In this document: positions 6,556 through 14,592 of the stretch, one piece after another | How the letters are laid out: the number at the start of each line of letters is the position of its first letter | How positions within the stretch are numbered: the stretch's first letter is position 1 | Origin: Candidatus Acidulodesulfobacterium acidiphilum | GTDB taxonomy: Bacteria; SZUA-79; Acidulodesulfobacterales; Acidulodesulfobacteraceae | Reading direction: 5' to 3' | DNA: 15,287 bases | Assembly (NCBI GenBank): GCA_008534395.1 | Contig: SHMQ01000043.1 | Location: 1-15,287 of the forward strand | Translations under genes and position numbers: made by a program | Notes under the pieces: model-generated | What the model was told of the DNA's origin: nothing | What the model saw: only the letters and a program-made list of their open reading frames with translations | Database searches by the model: none

Positions 6556-8175
6556 CTATGCAATACGCTTAATAACAAGGGCGGTCGCATTATCCGGAGC
6601 GCCTTTTTCTATTGCGTAAGAAACAAGCGCATCTGCTATATATTGAGCGCCGAATTTATTTATAGTGCCGCAAACATCACCATCGTCGTTTTTTGCCTCC
6701 GAGTATTCAATGCCGATGCCGCAAGCCGAACCGCTTAAAATTTTCATTATATCCTTCTCTTCCAACTCCGACCATATTCCGTCGCATACTATTAAAACAA
6801 TATCGCCAATATTTAAATCTTCCGTTTTTTTTCCTATAATTTTTTGTAAATCGTCAAAATATTCGCTCTGCCTGTTTCTTACTACTCCCAAGGATTTTAA
6901 AATTTTATTTCTGTCAGGGCTTATTCTTGCTTCTTCTTCGGTCATATTGCCGCTTGATACCATAAGCGAAACATATGAATGATCTTTAGTAAGCCTTTTT
7001 AATTTACATTCGGATTCAGCATTAACCCATAGATAAGCCCTTGAATCGCCGACATGAGCCAAAGCAAACGTCTCGTTTTTAAAAATAATGCCTATAAAAG
7101 TACAGCCGCCGTCTTTTCCTTGAAGCTCGTCGAATACGCTTTTATTTGCCTGCCATGCCGAATCTATTACGATATCGTTAAGGTCTTTAGAAAAATTTTC
7201 GGCGTTCTCGGAACTTTTCAAAAAACCTTTAACGGCAGCCGTGCTTGCATATTCTCCGGCCGCCATTCCGCCCATACCGTCCGCAAGGCATGCTTTTAAC
7301 ATGACGTTTTTTTCGCTAAAATTTATATTGTTTTCGATAACGTAACCGCAGGCATCTTCATCTACAAGCCTATCCGGATTTAAGCCTACGGACGAAGATA
7401 TTCCTATATCGAATCTTACCGCCGCTTTTCTTTCTTCGTTAATATTTTTTAAATAACCGATTGCTTCATCGATATTAAATCTCTCTTCCCGCCTTGAAAG
7501 CGTTTTGGATAAAAATTGAGGGAAACCGGGTATTTTTATATTGTTAATATAATCGGGAACATCGATATCGTAGGTATTTATATTATCTCCGGTTAAAAAC
7601 TTATAAGCAATAAGCCCCAGTATGTAAACCCCCTCTTTTCCAGTTGCGATATCATGCATTAAAACTTCAGGAGCGACGGAATCTCTCGGTGAAAACATCT
7701 TTTTTCCAATTTCCGATAAATCGGGCAGTATATTCAATTTAATTTTGTCGCCGTAAACATATAAAGAATCAGGATTGATATACAGCAGAGATATTCTTTG
7801 TTCGTTAAAAAACTTAATAATTTCCGCCAAATCGGAAATATATTTTACTATTAGGCCGATTTCTTTTTTTGAAGAAGGAATTTTAAATTCGTATTTCTTA
7901 TATTCCTTGTCCGCCGAAATTATTATTTCATTGTCAGTACAAAGCAAAATATCGGGCAGGGCGGAACATCCAAGAATGTCTTTCCATAAGCCGCAATTAC
8001 CCCTGTAATACAGAACCGATTCTCCCGCATTATTTTTAGCCGAATGCCATCCTTGTATAAAAGGACCATCGATTTTTAAATTAACGCCGGCGGCGTTAAT
8101 TATATCGCCTTCTTTTAAAAACTGCGTTTCGGAAGCCGCCGAATATATTTTTTCTTCAAGGTTTTGCCTATGCAT
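6556..8175 (-). CDS. Pseudokinase-PP2C phosphatase fusion
   Basis: The C-terminal half (about 255-539) is a complete PP2C metal-dependent Ser/Thr phosphatase: the DRLVDED start, ADGMGG (298-303) followed by GE (307-308), GCTFIG (358-362), HVGDSRAYL (374-382), LTKDHS, DG at 465-466 and GAPDNATALVI (526-535). The metal-binding aspartates Asp299, Asp465 and Asp528 are present. The first half (about 105-246) follows the order of a kinase C-lobe but has lost its catalytic residues: NPDSLYV stands where KPENILV would, ILPDLSE where DFG would, then VAPEVLM for the APE motif, EGVYILGLIAYKFLTG for the DVYSLG helix, and RREERFNIDEAI. No glycine loop is visible. It lies 101 bases upstream of the kinase and probably opposes it. 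The ATG at 8175 lacks a clear SD. There are no membrane segments. Confidence 0.9.
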   Translation of the reverse strand: MHRQNLEEKIYSAASETQFLKEGDIINAAGVNLKIDGPFIQGWHSAKNNAGESVLYYRGNCGLWKDILGCSALPDILLCTDNEIIISADKEYKKYEFKIPSSKKEIGLIVKYISDLAEIIKFFNEQRISLLYINPDSLYVYGDKIKLNILPDLSEIGKKMFSPRDSVAPEVLMHDIATGKEGVYILGLIAYKFLTGDNINTYDIDVPDYINNIKIPGFPQFLSKTLSRREERFNIDEAIGYLKNINEERKAAVRFDIGISSSVGLNPDRLVDEDACGYVIENNINFSEKNVMLKACLADGMGGMAAGEYASTAAVKGFLKSSENAENFSKDLNDIVIDSAWQANKSVFDELQGKDGGCTFIGIIFKNETFALAHVGDSRAYLWVNAESECKLKRLTKDHSYVSLMVSSGNMTEEEARISPDRNKILKSLGVVRNRQSEYFDDLQKIIGKKTEDLNIGDIVLIVCDGIWSELEEKDIMKILSGSACGIGIEYSEAKNDDGDVCGTINKFGAQYIADALVSYAIEKGAPDNATALVIKRIA

Positions 8176-8244
8176 TAAATCACTGCCGGTTTATTAGTTA
8201 TATAAGATGTATAATACAAATAGATAATAAATAATTTAATATAT

Positions 8245-8799
8245 TTAGAAGTTGAACATAAAAAGCATATTGCCTAATGATACTTCGTCTCCGTTATTTA
8301 ATTCGACCGGTTCTGTAATTCTGGACGAAAATTTCTTAGCCGAAGCAGATTTTACAAAAACGCCGTTTGTGGAACCTGCGTCGGAAACGAACCATTTACC
8401 GTTTTCAAAAATAAATTTAGCATGTTTCCTCGATATATGCTCGTCTCCGGAAAATCCCGACAAATCGATATCTATAGGCCCCGTCGACGAATCGAATCTG
8501 CCTGCAATCAGATAATTAGATTTTAAATCAAAAAATTTATCCGTTAAATTACCGTCTATTTTAAATGTTAAACGCGCAGGTTTAAACTCGGCAAGCCGTT
8601 CTGGTTTTTCTTTAATTTCCGATAAATTACCGTCGGCACCGGATTGGTTTTCATTTAAGGTTTTAATATTATTAAGCGAAGATTTATTTAAGTTTATATT
8701 TTCTTCAGTCATTTCAAAATCTATTAATTCGGAACCGTCTATATTGCAAAATTTCTTATCGTCCGTAAACTTTTTTCTACATACAGGGCATATTTTCAT
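8245..8799 (-). CDS. FHA-domain protein with N-terminal zinc-ribbon half
   Basis: This is a 184-residue cytoplasmic phosphothreonine reader. Residues 4-24 resemble a zinc ribbon (CPVC, then KFCNIDGSEL), but the second pair has only one cysteine (Cys18), so metal binding may need another ligand or be lost. A polar, likely disordered stretch follows (30-75). The FHA domain fills 77-184 and keeps the binding residues: GR at 100-101, SRKH at 123-126, and STNG at 143-146. The start has AGGAGG at 8810-8805, 5 bases before the ATG. It lies between the VWA gene (79 bases upstream) and the PP2C gene (69 bases downstream) on the same strand. It is probably the adaptor that recruits proteins phosphorylated by the neighbouring kinase. 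Confidence 0.92.
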   Translation of the reverse strand: MKICPVCRKKFTDDKKFCNIDGSELIDFEMTEENINLNKSSLNNIKTLNENQSGADGNLSEIKEKPERLAEFKPARLTFKIDGNLTDKFFDLKSNYLIAGRFDSSTGPIDIDLSGFSGDEHISRKHAKFIFENGKWFVSDAGSTNGVFVKSASAKKFSSRITEPVELNNGDEVSLGNMLFMFNF

Positions 8800-8878
8800 T
8801 TTATCCTCCTGTTATCATTCTATTATTTTATATTATTCTTTAGATTTTTATAAGAATTAAAGCTCTGCGGTTAATTAA

Positions 8879-10018
8879 TTAAATTCCGGAAAGTTTTCTA
8901 ATCTGCTCGTCGGAAAGTTCGTTTTCCTGACTAATTTTTATTGTTTTTGTTTTTGAACCTATCCTTAAAGTTTTCGACGTACCTATGCTTATAGTTTTAT
9001 TTTCTTTTATTTCATCCTGCGCCTTCTCTATTATTTTAGTCATAGCGCTATTGCCGAGCTTAACGGTCATACGTTTTGCCATATCTAAAGTTTTAGAGGC
9101 GTTAGAAGGATCCTCGCCCGCTTCTTTTAATGCTTTTTCCAATAAACTGCCTACGTTTCTTTGCTGAACCCACTGCATTACTTCGTTATTAACAACCGAC
9201 GCCTTGGATTCGTCCATGGTAAACTCGACAATAACGTCTTCCGGAGGGTTTTCTCCGCGGTAATTGCCGTCCGGCATATCGTAAGTTAAACTTAACTGCA
9301 TAAGACGCGATTTGATGGGTTTGCGTTCAGGCAAAGTAGATTCTATTATAAAAACGCTGTTTCCTTCGGGATTTATGCTGCCGAGAAAATGAGGTTTTAT
9401 ATTTATATCGACCTCGGAAACTTCGGGATAAACCTTAGTTATCCTGTCGACTGTTACGTCTTTTACGGTATTTAACGTAAGAGATAGCGCCGTTAAAGTT
9501 TCATTAACGGCATGTTCTAATTCTTTTATCATAATATCAGGTATCTCAGAGGGTTTTATAACTATTCCCGATGCATCGTCTCCGCCGTTAGCCGAAGCAT
9601 AGTAAGGTTTGCCTTGCGTTTTATCGGTAATAAAAGAAATAAGATTTTCATTCCAGTCTTCGCCGATTCCAACGGCTATTAACGGTATATTTAATTTTGC
9701 CAGTTCCAGCGACATTTCTTTTACCAAATCCTCGTCGGAGGTCTGCCCGTCGGTAAGCATTATAATCTTTCTATTTCCGGTTTCTTTAGAAATTAAATCT
9801 AAAGCTTCTTTCATTCCTGCGCCCATAGAAGTGCCGCCGCTGTAATTTATAAGTCCGTCTATTGCATTCAATATTAAATCCTTATTTTTACTCTCTATAT
9901 TAACGAAAGGCAGTAAAACGTCGGCTTTATCGTCAAATTTAATAAGGCTTACCCTGTCGGTATTTTTCAATTTTGACGAATTAACAAAGTTTTTCAACCC
10001 ATCTATTAAAATCGGCAA
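8879..10018 (-). CDS. VWA-domain protein, N-terminus missing
   Basis: The visible 379 residues contain most of a von Willebrand A domain (about 1-160), with GGTSMG (61-66) and the [11 protein letters not shown] strand (87-97). The DXSXS metal-site motif that should start the domain is absent: homology begins in the following helix ([11 protein letters not shown]). The TTG at 10018 is therefore only the first possible start after a break, not a true one. A beta-rich middle (170-270) and a helical part (275-340) follow. The tail carries KTISI, KTLRI and KTIKI at 341-362, each a T-x-x-I motif. It is the first gene of the leftward kinase operon and a candidate phosphorylation target that the FHA protein could bind. 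The upstream part of the gene and the operon promoter are not in this window. Confidence 0.85.
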   Translation of the reverse strand: MPILIDGLKNFVNSSKLKNTDRVSLIKFDDKADVLLPFVNIESKNKDLILNAIDGLINYSGGTSMGAGMKEALDLISKETGNRKIIMLTDGQTSDEDLVKEMSLELAKLNIPLIAVGIGEDWNENLISFITDKTQGKPYYASANGGDDASGIVIKPSEIPDIMIKELEHAVNETLTALSLTLNTVKDVTVDRITKVYPEVSEVDINIKPHFLGSINPEGNSVFIIESTLPERKPIKSRLMQLSLTYDMPDGNYRGENPPEDVIVEFTMDESKASVVNNEVMQWVQQRNVGSLLEKALKEAGEDPSNASKTLDMAKRMTVKLGNSAMTKIIEKAQDEIKENKTISIGTSKTLRIGSKTKTIKISQENELSDEQIRKLSGI

Positions 10019-10020
10019 TA
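10011..10020. other. Breakpoint joining two 5'-truncated genes
   Basis: Leftward from about 10018 the sequence encodes the interior of a VWA domain ([11 protein letters not shown]). Rightward from about 10018 it encodes [19 protein letters not shown], the interior of a PilB/GspE ATPase. The two coding stretches abut with no promoter, SD or true start between them, and each lacks its normal N-terminal part. This is the mark of a rearrangement, or of a false join in assembly. Confidence 0.7.
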
Positions 10021-10035
10021 AATAAGCCTTTCGGT

Positions 10036-10848
10036 ATGATACTAGTTACCGGGCCTACCGGTTCCGGAAAAACTACGACGCTTTATTCTATATTAAGCGA
10101 ATTGAATAAAAACGAATCTATAAATATATCGACGGCGGAAGACCCTATAGAATATGATTTTTCAGGAATAAATCAGATACAGATAGACGAAACGCTTAAA
10201 AATTCTAAGACCGGCGCAACTTTGAATTTTGCCGAGGTTCTCAGATCATTTTTAAGACAGGATCCTGATATAATTATGGTAGGGGAAATAAGGGATTACG
10301 AAACGTCTTCTATAGCTATTCAGGCTGCGCTGACAGGCCATCTGGTTCTTTCGACTATTCATACGAACAATGCTTCGGCTACCGTAACAAGATTAATAAA
10401 TATGAATATTGAACCTTTTTTAATTTCATCAAGTTTAAATCTTATTATAGCGCAAAGGCTTATAAGAAAACTCTGTTTAGAATGCAAAGAAGAACTTGAC
10501 GAATCCGACGTAAAAAAACTCGGAATATCCGCCGCATACAGTGATAACGATAATTACCGTCAAAATAAAAATAATTATTTTAAACTTTATAAAGCTAAAG
10601 CAAAAGGATGTCCTACATGCAATAATACCGGATATAAAGGCAGAATACCGATATACGAAATGCTTGAAATAAACGATGAAATAAGAGGGCTGATAAACGG
10701 TAATGCATCGGAATCCGAAATAGAAAAGTCGGCAATAAAAAACGGCATGAAAACTCTTTCGGATTCTGCAAAAGAAAAATTTTTAAGCGGCGTTACTTCT
10801 TTGGAAGAAATATTGCCGTATATTAAAAGCAGTAAAAGGAAAGCATAG
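10036..10848 (+). CDS. PilB/GspE-type assembly ATPase, C-terminal part only
   Basis: This is the catalytic half of a type II secretion/type IV pilus assembly ATPase. Visible in the 270 residues: Walker A GPTGSGKT (6-13), the Asp box AEDPIEY (35-41), [19 protein letters not shown] (69-87) with Walker B, the His box [14 protein letters not shown] (100-113), and a zinc-binding tetracysteine motif (Cys147, Cys150, Cys192, Cys195), which marks PilB/GspE rather than PilT. Full-length relatives carry roughly 200-300 more residues in front. Homology continues upstream of the ATG (INKPFG from about 10018), so the ATG is an internal methionine. The C-terminus is intact and followed by a terminator. No other pilus or secretion gene lies in the window. 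It is likely a non-functional fragment, unless the break is an assembly artefact. Confidence 0.85.
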   Translation: MILVTGPTGSGKTTTLYSILSELNKNESINISTAEDPIEYDFSGINQIQIDETLKNSKTGATLNFAEVLRSFLRQDPDIIMVGEIRDYETSSIAIQAALTGHLVLSTIHTNNASATVTRLINMNIEPFLISSSLNLIIAQRLIRKLCLECKEELDESDVKKLGISAAYSDNDNYRQNKNNYFKLYKAKAKGCPTCNNTGYKGRIPIYEMLEINDEIRGLINGNASESEIEKSAIKNGMKTLSDSAKEKFLSGVTSLEEILPYIKSSKRKA

Positions 10849-10877
10849 AAAGGAAAAACTAAAAACATTGAATACAA

Positions 10878-10912
10878 AAAAAAGGGACGGATTTAAAATC
10901 CGTCCCTTTTTT
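10878..10912. terminator. Bidirectional rho-independent terminator
   Basis: GGGACGGAT (10884-10892) and ATCCGTCCC (10898-10906) form a perfect 9-bp stem with a 5-base loop, flanked by A8 on the left and T6 on the right. It ends the ATPase gene on the plus strand and amtB (stop at 10916) on the minus strand. Confidence 0.95.
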
Positions 10913-10915
10913 ATA

Positions 10916-12274
10916 TCAGAAATTATAGCCTGACTCGTCATGTTGCGTAATATCTAATCCCATTGCTTCTGTTTCTTTATCTACGCGAAGACCCATAACT
11001 TTGTCTATTACTTTAAAAATTATATAACTCATCGTAAACGAATACGCCGCAACGCAAACCACGGTCAGCAGCTGAATCCACATTTGACCGGGGTTGCCGT
11101 AAAATAAACCTCTTCCTGCCGAATTAATCAGCGGGTCGGCGAACAAACCCGTTGCAAGCGCTCCCCATGCTCCGCCTATCGCATGAACGTTAAAAGCGTC
11201 GAGGGCATCGTCGTAACCTAATTTAGGCTTTACGAAAACTACCATAGAATAACAAATTACCCCTGCTACGAAACCTATAATGATAGAATCTATTGGATTA
11301 ACAAAACCGGATGCCGGAGTTATAGCTACAAGCCCTGCTACTGCGCCGGAAACCATGCCTAGAGTAGTCGGTTTTCCGCTTCTTATCCATTCTGCTATCA
11401 TCCAGCCTATAGCGGCGGCTGCAGTTGCGGTATTAGTTACTAAAAACGCCGATGTTGCTAAAGGACTTGCTTCTAAGGCGCTTCCTGCGTTAAATCCGAA
11501 CCATCCGAACCATAAAAGAGCTCCTCCCAGAATTGTATAACCTAACTGGTTCGGCTGAACTATATTTTCTTTCATATAACCTTTTCTTTTTCCCAGTACT
11601 ATCGCTCCGGCAAGACCGGCGACGCCGGAATTAATATGGACGACCGTTCCGCCTGCGAAATCTAATACTCCCATTTTTTGAAACAATCCGCCTATACCCC
11701 ATACGGCTTGAGCTACAGGAGCATAAACAACCGTAAGCCATACTATCGTAAATACTACCCATGAAGAAAATTTAATTCTTTCAACCAAAGAACCGCTGAC
11801 AAGAGCTACCGTTATAATTGCGAACATAAGCTGAAACATTACGTAAATATAGGAAGGAATCTTGCCGTCGTATCTTGAATGCTGCGTTTCTTTCATGGCA
11901 AATAAACCTATATATTTCAGGCTTCCTATTACTCCGCCAAAAGAATCGGGGCCGAATGCCAAAGAGTATCCCCATAAGATCCATATAATACTTACCGTAC
12001 AAATAGCAATAAAACTGAGCGAAATTGTATTTAAAACATTTTTTCTTCTAACCATACCGCCGTAATAGAAACCGAGCCCAGGCGTCATTATTAAAACCAA
12101 TGCGGATGAAGCAAGCACCCAAGCTATATCTCCGCTGTTAAAAGCCGGAACCTTAGAGCCAGCTGCAAATACGGGGCTTACCCAGGAAAACATAACCAAA
12201 AGTAGTCCTCCTAATAAAGACCATCCGTATATTAAAGGTATTTTAAAATTTTTTAATTTCTTAATGAGATCCAT
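10916..12274 (-). CDS. amtB: Ammonium transporter AmtB
   Basis: This is an Amt/MEP/Rh channel for ammonium uptake across the inner membrane. The 452 residues are of full family length, with an N-terminal signal-like segment (about 14-38), then eleven predicted membrane helices. Family signatures: the Amt motif DFAGGTVVHINSG (205-217) containing His213, and FNVHAIGG with His364; these are the twin pore histidines. GSLVERIKF (161-169) and the C-terminal GLDITQHDESGY are also typical, the tail being the part contacted by GlnK. The ATG at 12274 follows AAGGAGG (12292-12286) with an 11-base gap. An ATG at 12284 is out of frame and too near the SD. The gene lies 108 bases after glnK and ends at the terminator at 10878-10912. 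Confidence 0.97.
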   Translation of the reverse strand: MDLIKKLKNFKIPLIYGWSLLGGLLLVMFSWVSPVFAAGSKVPAFNSGDIAWVLASSALVLIMTPGLGFYYGGMVRRKNVLNTISLSFIAICTVSIIWILWGYSLAFGPDSFGGVIGSLKYIGLFAMKETQHSRYDGKIPSYIYVMFQLMFAIITVALVSGSLVERIKFSSWVVFTIVWLTVVYAPVAQAVWGIGGLFQKMGVLDFAGGTVVHINSGVAGLAGAIVLGKRKGYMKENIVQPNQLGYTILGGALLWFGWFGFNAGSALEASPLATSAFLVTNTATAAAAIGWMIAEWIRSGKPTTLGMVSGAVAGLVAITPASGFVNPIDSIIIGFVAGVICYSMVVFVKPKLGYDDALDAFNVHAIGGAWGALATGLFADPLINSAGRGLFYGNPGQMWIQLLTVVCVAAYSFTMSYIIFKVIDKVMGLRVDKETEAMGLDITQHDESGYNF

Positions 12275-12382
12275 AATTTCCCATTCCTCCTTAATATTTT
12301 ATTTTTAAGATACTGCGCATTCTCTCCATAGATATGCTAAAAATTTAATAATTTTGCATATTGCATTTTAAAGCGATATTAA

Positions 12383-12745
<363 letters not shown>

Positions 12746-12813
12746 TTATTTTTTTAGGCGGTTCAATCTCGCAAAGCCAGTCCGGAGTGAGTAAATAAAT
12801 AAATCTGACACCT

Positions 12814-14280
12814 TTAAAAACTGTATAGAATCATTAAGTTTACGGTGTTTTGTTGAGAATGCGTCGGCAAACCTTTTGAATCTAAATATACGTTATGGTT
12901 AGAACCTTGATGTTCGAATTCGAGCCTGAACTGCACGTTTTTAAAGTTTTTAAAAGACGGCTGATATGCAAAAGTCAGGGTAGAATCGATATATGTATCG
13001 CTGACTCCCGGGGTACTGGTCATCTCCCACATCCCGTTCTGGTCGTATGCGGCGGTCTCTCTCAAAGTTTCCGCAATTTGTCCGAAACCGTAATTATGCT
13101 GATGGTGGATATAACCCGCTATGCCGTAAAAACGGGATTTATCGTAAGTACTGCTTGATGTTGGGACTAAAGTTGGATAGCCGTTAAAACTGCTTGCCGT
13201 AATTCCGTTATCGTTAAGCACGGAATCGTTTATTCCCCCTCCTAAGCCTAGTTCGTAGTCTAAAACGAAAGACCAGTCTGGATTAGGACTTAATACACCG
13301 TCTATATAGCCGTAAAAGCTTTTATTGAGGTTGTCTTCGTAAAGTTGTCCGCTTGTACCTCCGCCGTTACTACCTCCTACCAAATAGCTGTTCTCTCCGT
13401 AAATGAATCCTCCGTTAAACGTCAGCATGCTCGTTGCCGCATAACTTTCGTTAAGCTCTATAACCGGCAGATTGTCTATCGGAACGGCGGAGTTGTATGT
13501 ATTTGCTATTCCGAGCGTCGAAGTAAGAGCCGGTATAAAGTTATACGTTAAAAACACGCCCGTTAAAGTTGCAGGCTCCGCGGCATCAAGCAGCGAATAA
13601 GTGTCGTTCCAGTTCCTTATAGGGTTAAACGCCTCGAATCCCAAAAGCTCGTTTTCCTTTCCGATATGAATATCGAGTCCGCTCCCTACCGGAAGGTTTA
13701 TGTTTATATATGCCTTTCTTACATCGTATGGAGTTCTGTCTTCAAAAGGCGTCGTAAAATAAGACGTATTGCCGTAATATGATTTATAAAACTGAATATT
13801 CTGTCCGAAATCCAAAGAAATATGGAAACCTACGCCGTAAGGGTCTGAAGAAGTTCCCGGAGAACGTCTCAAGGTTATGTCTGCGTTATTTACCGCAAAC
13901 CCGTCGGGCTGCCAGTTATCTCCATAATTGCCGTTTCCTTCAAAGGAAGACGGAGTATTTACCGCTTCCGGTTTCGCAAGGTTATAGGTATAAGAAGCTA
14001 TCAACGTTCCCAGAAGTTGAATATTTGAAAAATAGTTTCCGGAATTTTCCGTTTTGTTTTCTTTTTTAATAGACTGAATTTCCATTAAAGCCTTGTCTAA
14101 TTTTTTTTCTATTTTTTTTATTTTTGCCTTTGTTCCAACATTCAAACTTCCGCTTCCGCTATCTGCATTAGAAACTGCATTTGCCGCATAAACTTTTTTT
14201 TGTACGGTAAACATTAATAAAAATAGCGCTACTGTAAAAAAAACAGCGCCTAAAATTAATCCTCTAAATTTAAATTTCAT
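12814..14280 (-). CDS. Outer-membrane beta-barrel porin, BBP2/OmpL-like
   Basis: The 488-residue product has a signal peptide (hydrophobic 8-26, likely cut after VYA at 30-32). A short charged, helix- or coiled-coil-forming stretch follows at 52-76 (KAKIKKIEKKLDKALMEI). A long beta-strand-rich barrel ends in Phe (ILYSF), the usual outer-membrane insertion signal. The segment at about 193-250 (AYININLPVGSGLDIHIGKE, then FNPIRN and LTGVFLTYNF) resembles the putative beta-barrel porin-2 family. There are no cysteines in the mature part. The ATG at 14280 follows GAGGAG (14291-14286) with a 5-base gap. It is the first gene of the porin-glnK-amtB operon, so it may pass ammonium or another nitrogen compound through the outer membrane; that role is inferred from position alone. 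Confidence 0.8.
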   Translation of the reverse strand: MKFKFRGLILGAVFFTVALFLLMFTVQKKVYAANAVSNADSGSGSLNVGTKAKIKKIEKKLDKALMEIQSIKKENKTENSGNYFSNIQLLGTLIASYTYNLAKPEAVNTPSSFEGNGNYGDNWQPDGFAVNNADITLRRSPGTSSDPYGVGFHISLDFGQNIQFYKSYYGNTSYFTTPFEDRTPYDVRKAYININLPVGSGLDIHIGKENELLGFEAFNPIRNWNDTYSLLDAAEPATLTGVFLTYNFIPALTSTLGIANTYNSAVPIDNLPVIELNESYAATSMLTFNGGFIYGENSYLVGGSNGGGTSGQLYEDNLNKSFYGYIDGVLSPNPDWSFVLDYELGLGGGINDSVLNDNGITASSFNGYPTLVPTSSSTYDKSRFYGIAGYIHHQHNYGFGQIAETLRETAAYDQNGMWEMTSTPGVSDTYIDSTLTFAYQPSFKNFKNVQFRLEFEHQGSNHNVYLDSKGLPTHSQQNTVNLMILYSF

Positions 14281-14389
14281 GGTTTCTCCTCTTAAATTTT
14301 TAATTTTTCTTTTTTTTAAATATGCTTGATAAATTCAAATGCTTTAGCCAAATAAATTTTATAACGACTTACCTTTCTTTTTAATTAGT

Positions 14390-14405
14390 AGCAAAATTTA
14401 TGCCA
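14390..14405 (-). promoter_or_regulatory. Sigma-54 (RpoN) promoter of the porin-glnK-amtB operon
   Basis: On the minus strand TGGCATAAATTTTGCT matches the sigma-54 consensus TGGCAC-N5-TTGC, with only the sixth base differing. The GG (-24) and GC (-12) elements are exactly 10 bases apart. The predicted start is near 14379, leaving a leader of about 100 bases before the porin ATG at 14280. Sigma-54 control fits a nitrogen-uptake operon. Confidence 0.6.
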
Positions 14406-14529
14406 AATATTAAAAATAAATAATTTATTTTGTTTGCAATGATTAAAACGGCGAAATGTCTATATTAAGGAATAAAAAACGAAGATATTATAAGTTTGAA
14501 TATTAAATTAAAGCAGGATTTATATGTTT

Positions 14530-14581
14530 AAAAATTAGGCAATTTTTAATATATATAAATTATTGGTTAAAATTTAGGCAA
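14530..14581. promoter_or_regulatory. Paired TTAGGCAA sites upstream of the sigma-54 promoter
   Basis: TTAGGCAA occurs at 14535-14542 and 14574-14581, 39 bases apart. The first lies in a near-palindrome, AAAAATT-AGGC-AATTTTT (14530-14547). They are about 155-200 bases upstream of the predicted sigma-54 start, the distance usual for enhancer sites of sigma-54 activators. They do not match the known NtrC consensus. The rest of the 14281-14592 gap shows only A/T-rich sequence. Confidence 0.3.
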
Positions 14582-14592
14582 AAATATATTTT

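Noticed and set aside
12771-12779. TGGCTTTGC on the minus strand upstream of glnK, considered as a sigma-54 promoter
   Set aside because: The GG and GC elements are only 4 bases apart rather than 10.
12757-12779. GGCGGTTCAATCTCGC, resembling a tRNA T-loop
   Set aside because: The bases flanking TTCAATC do not form the 5-bp T-stem, and no other tRNA arm is present.
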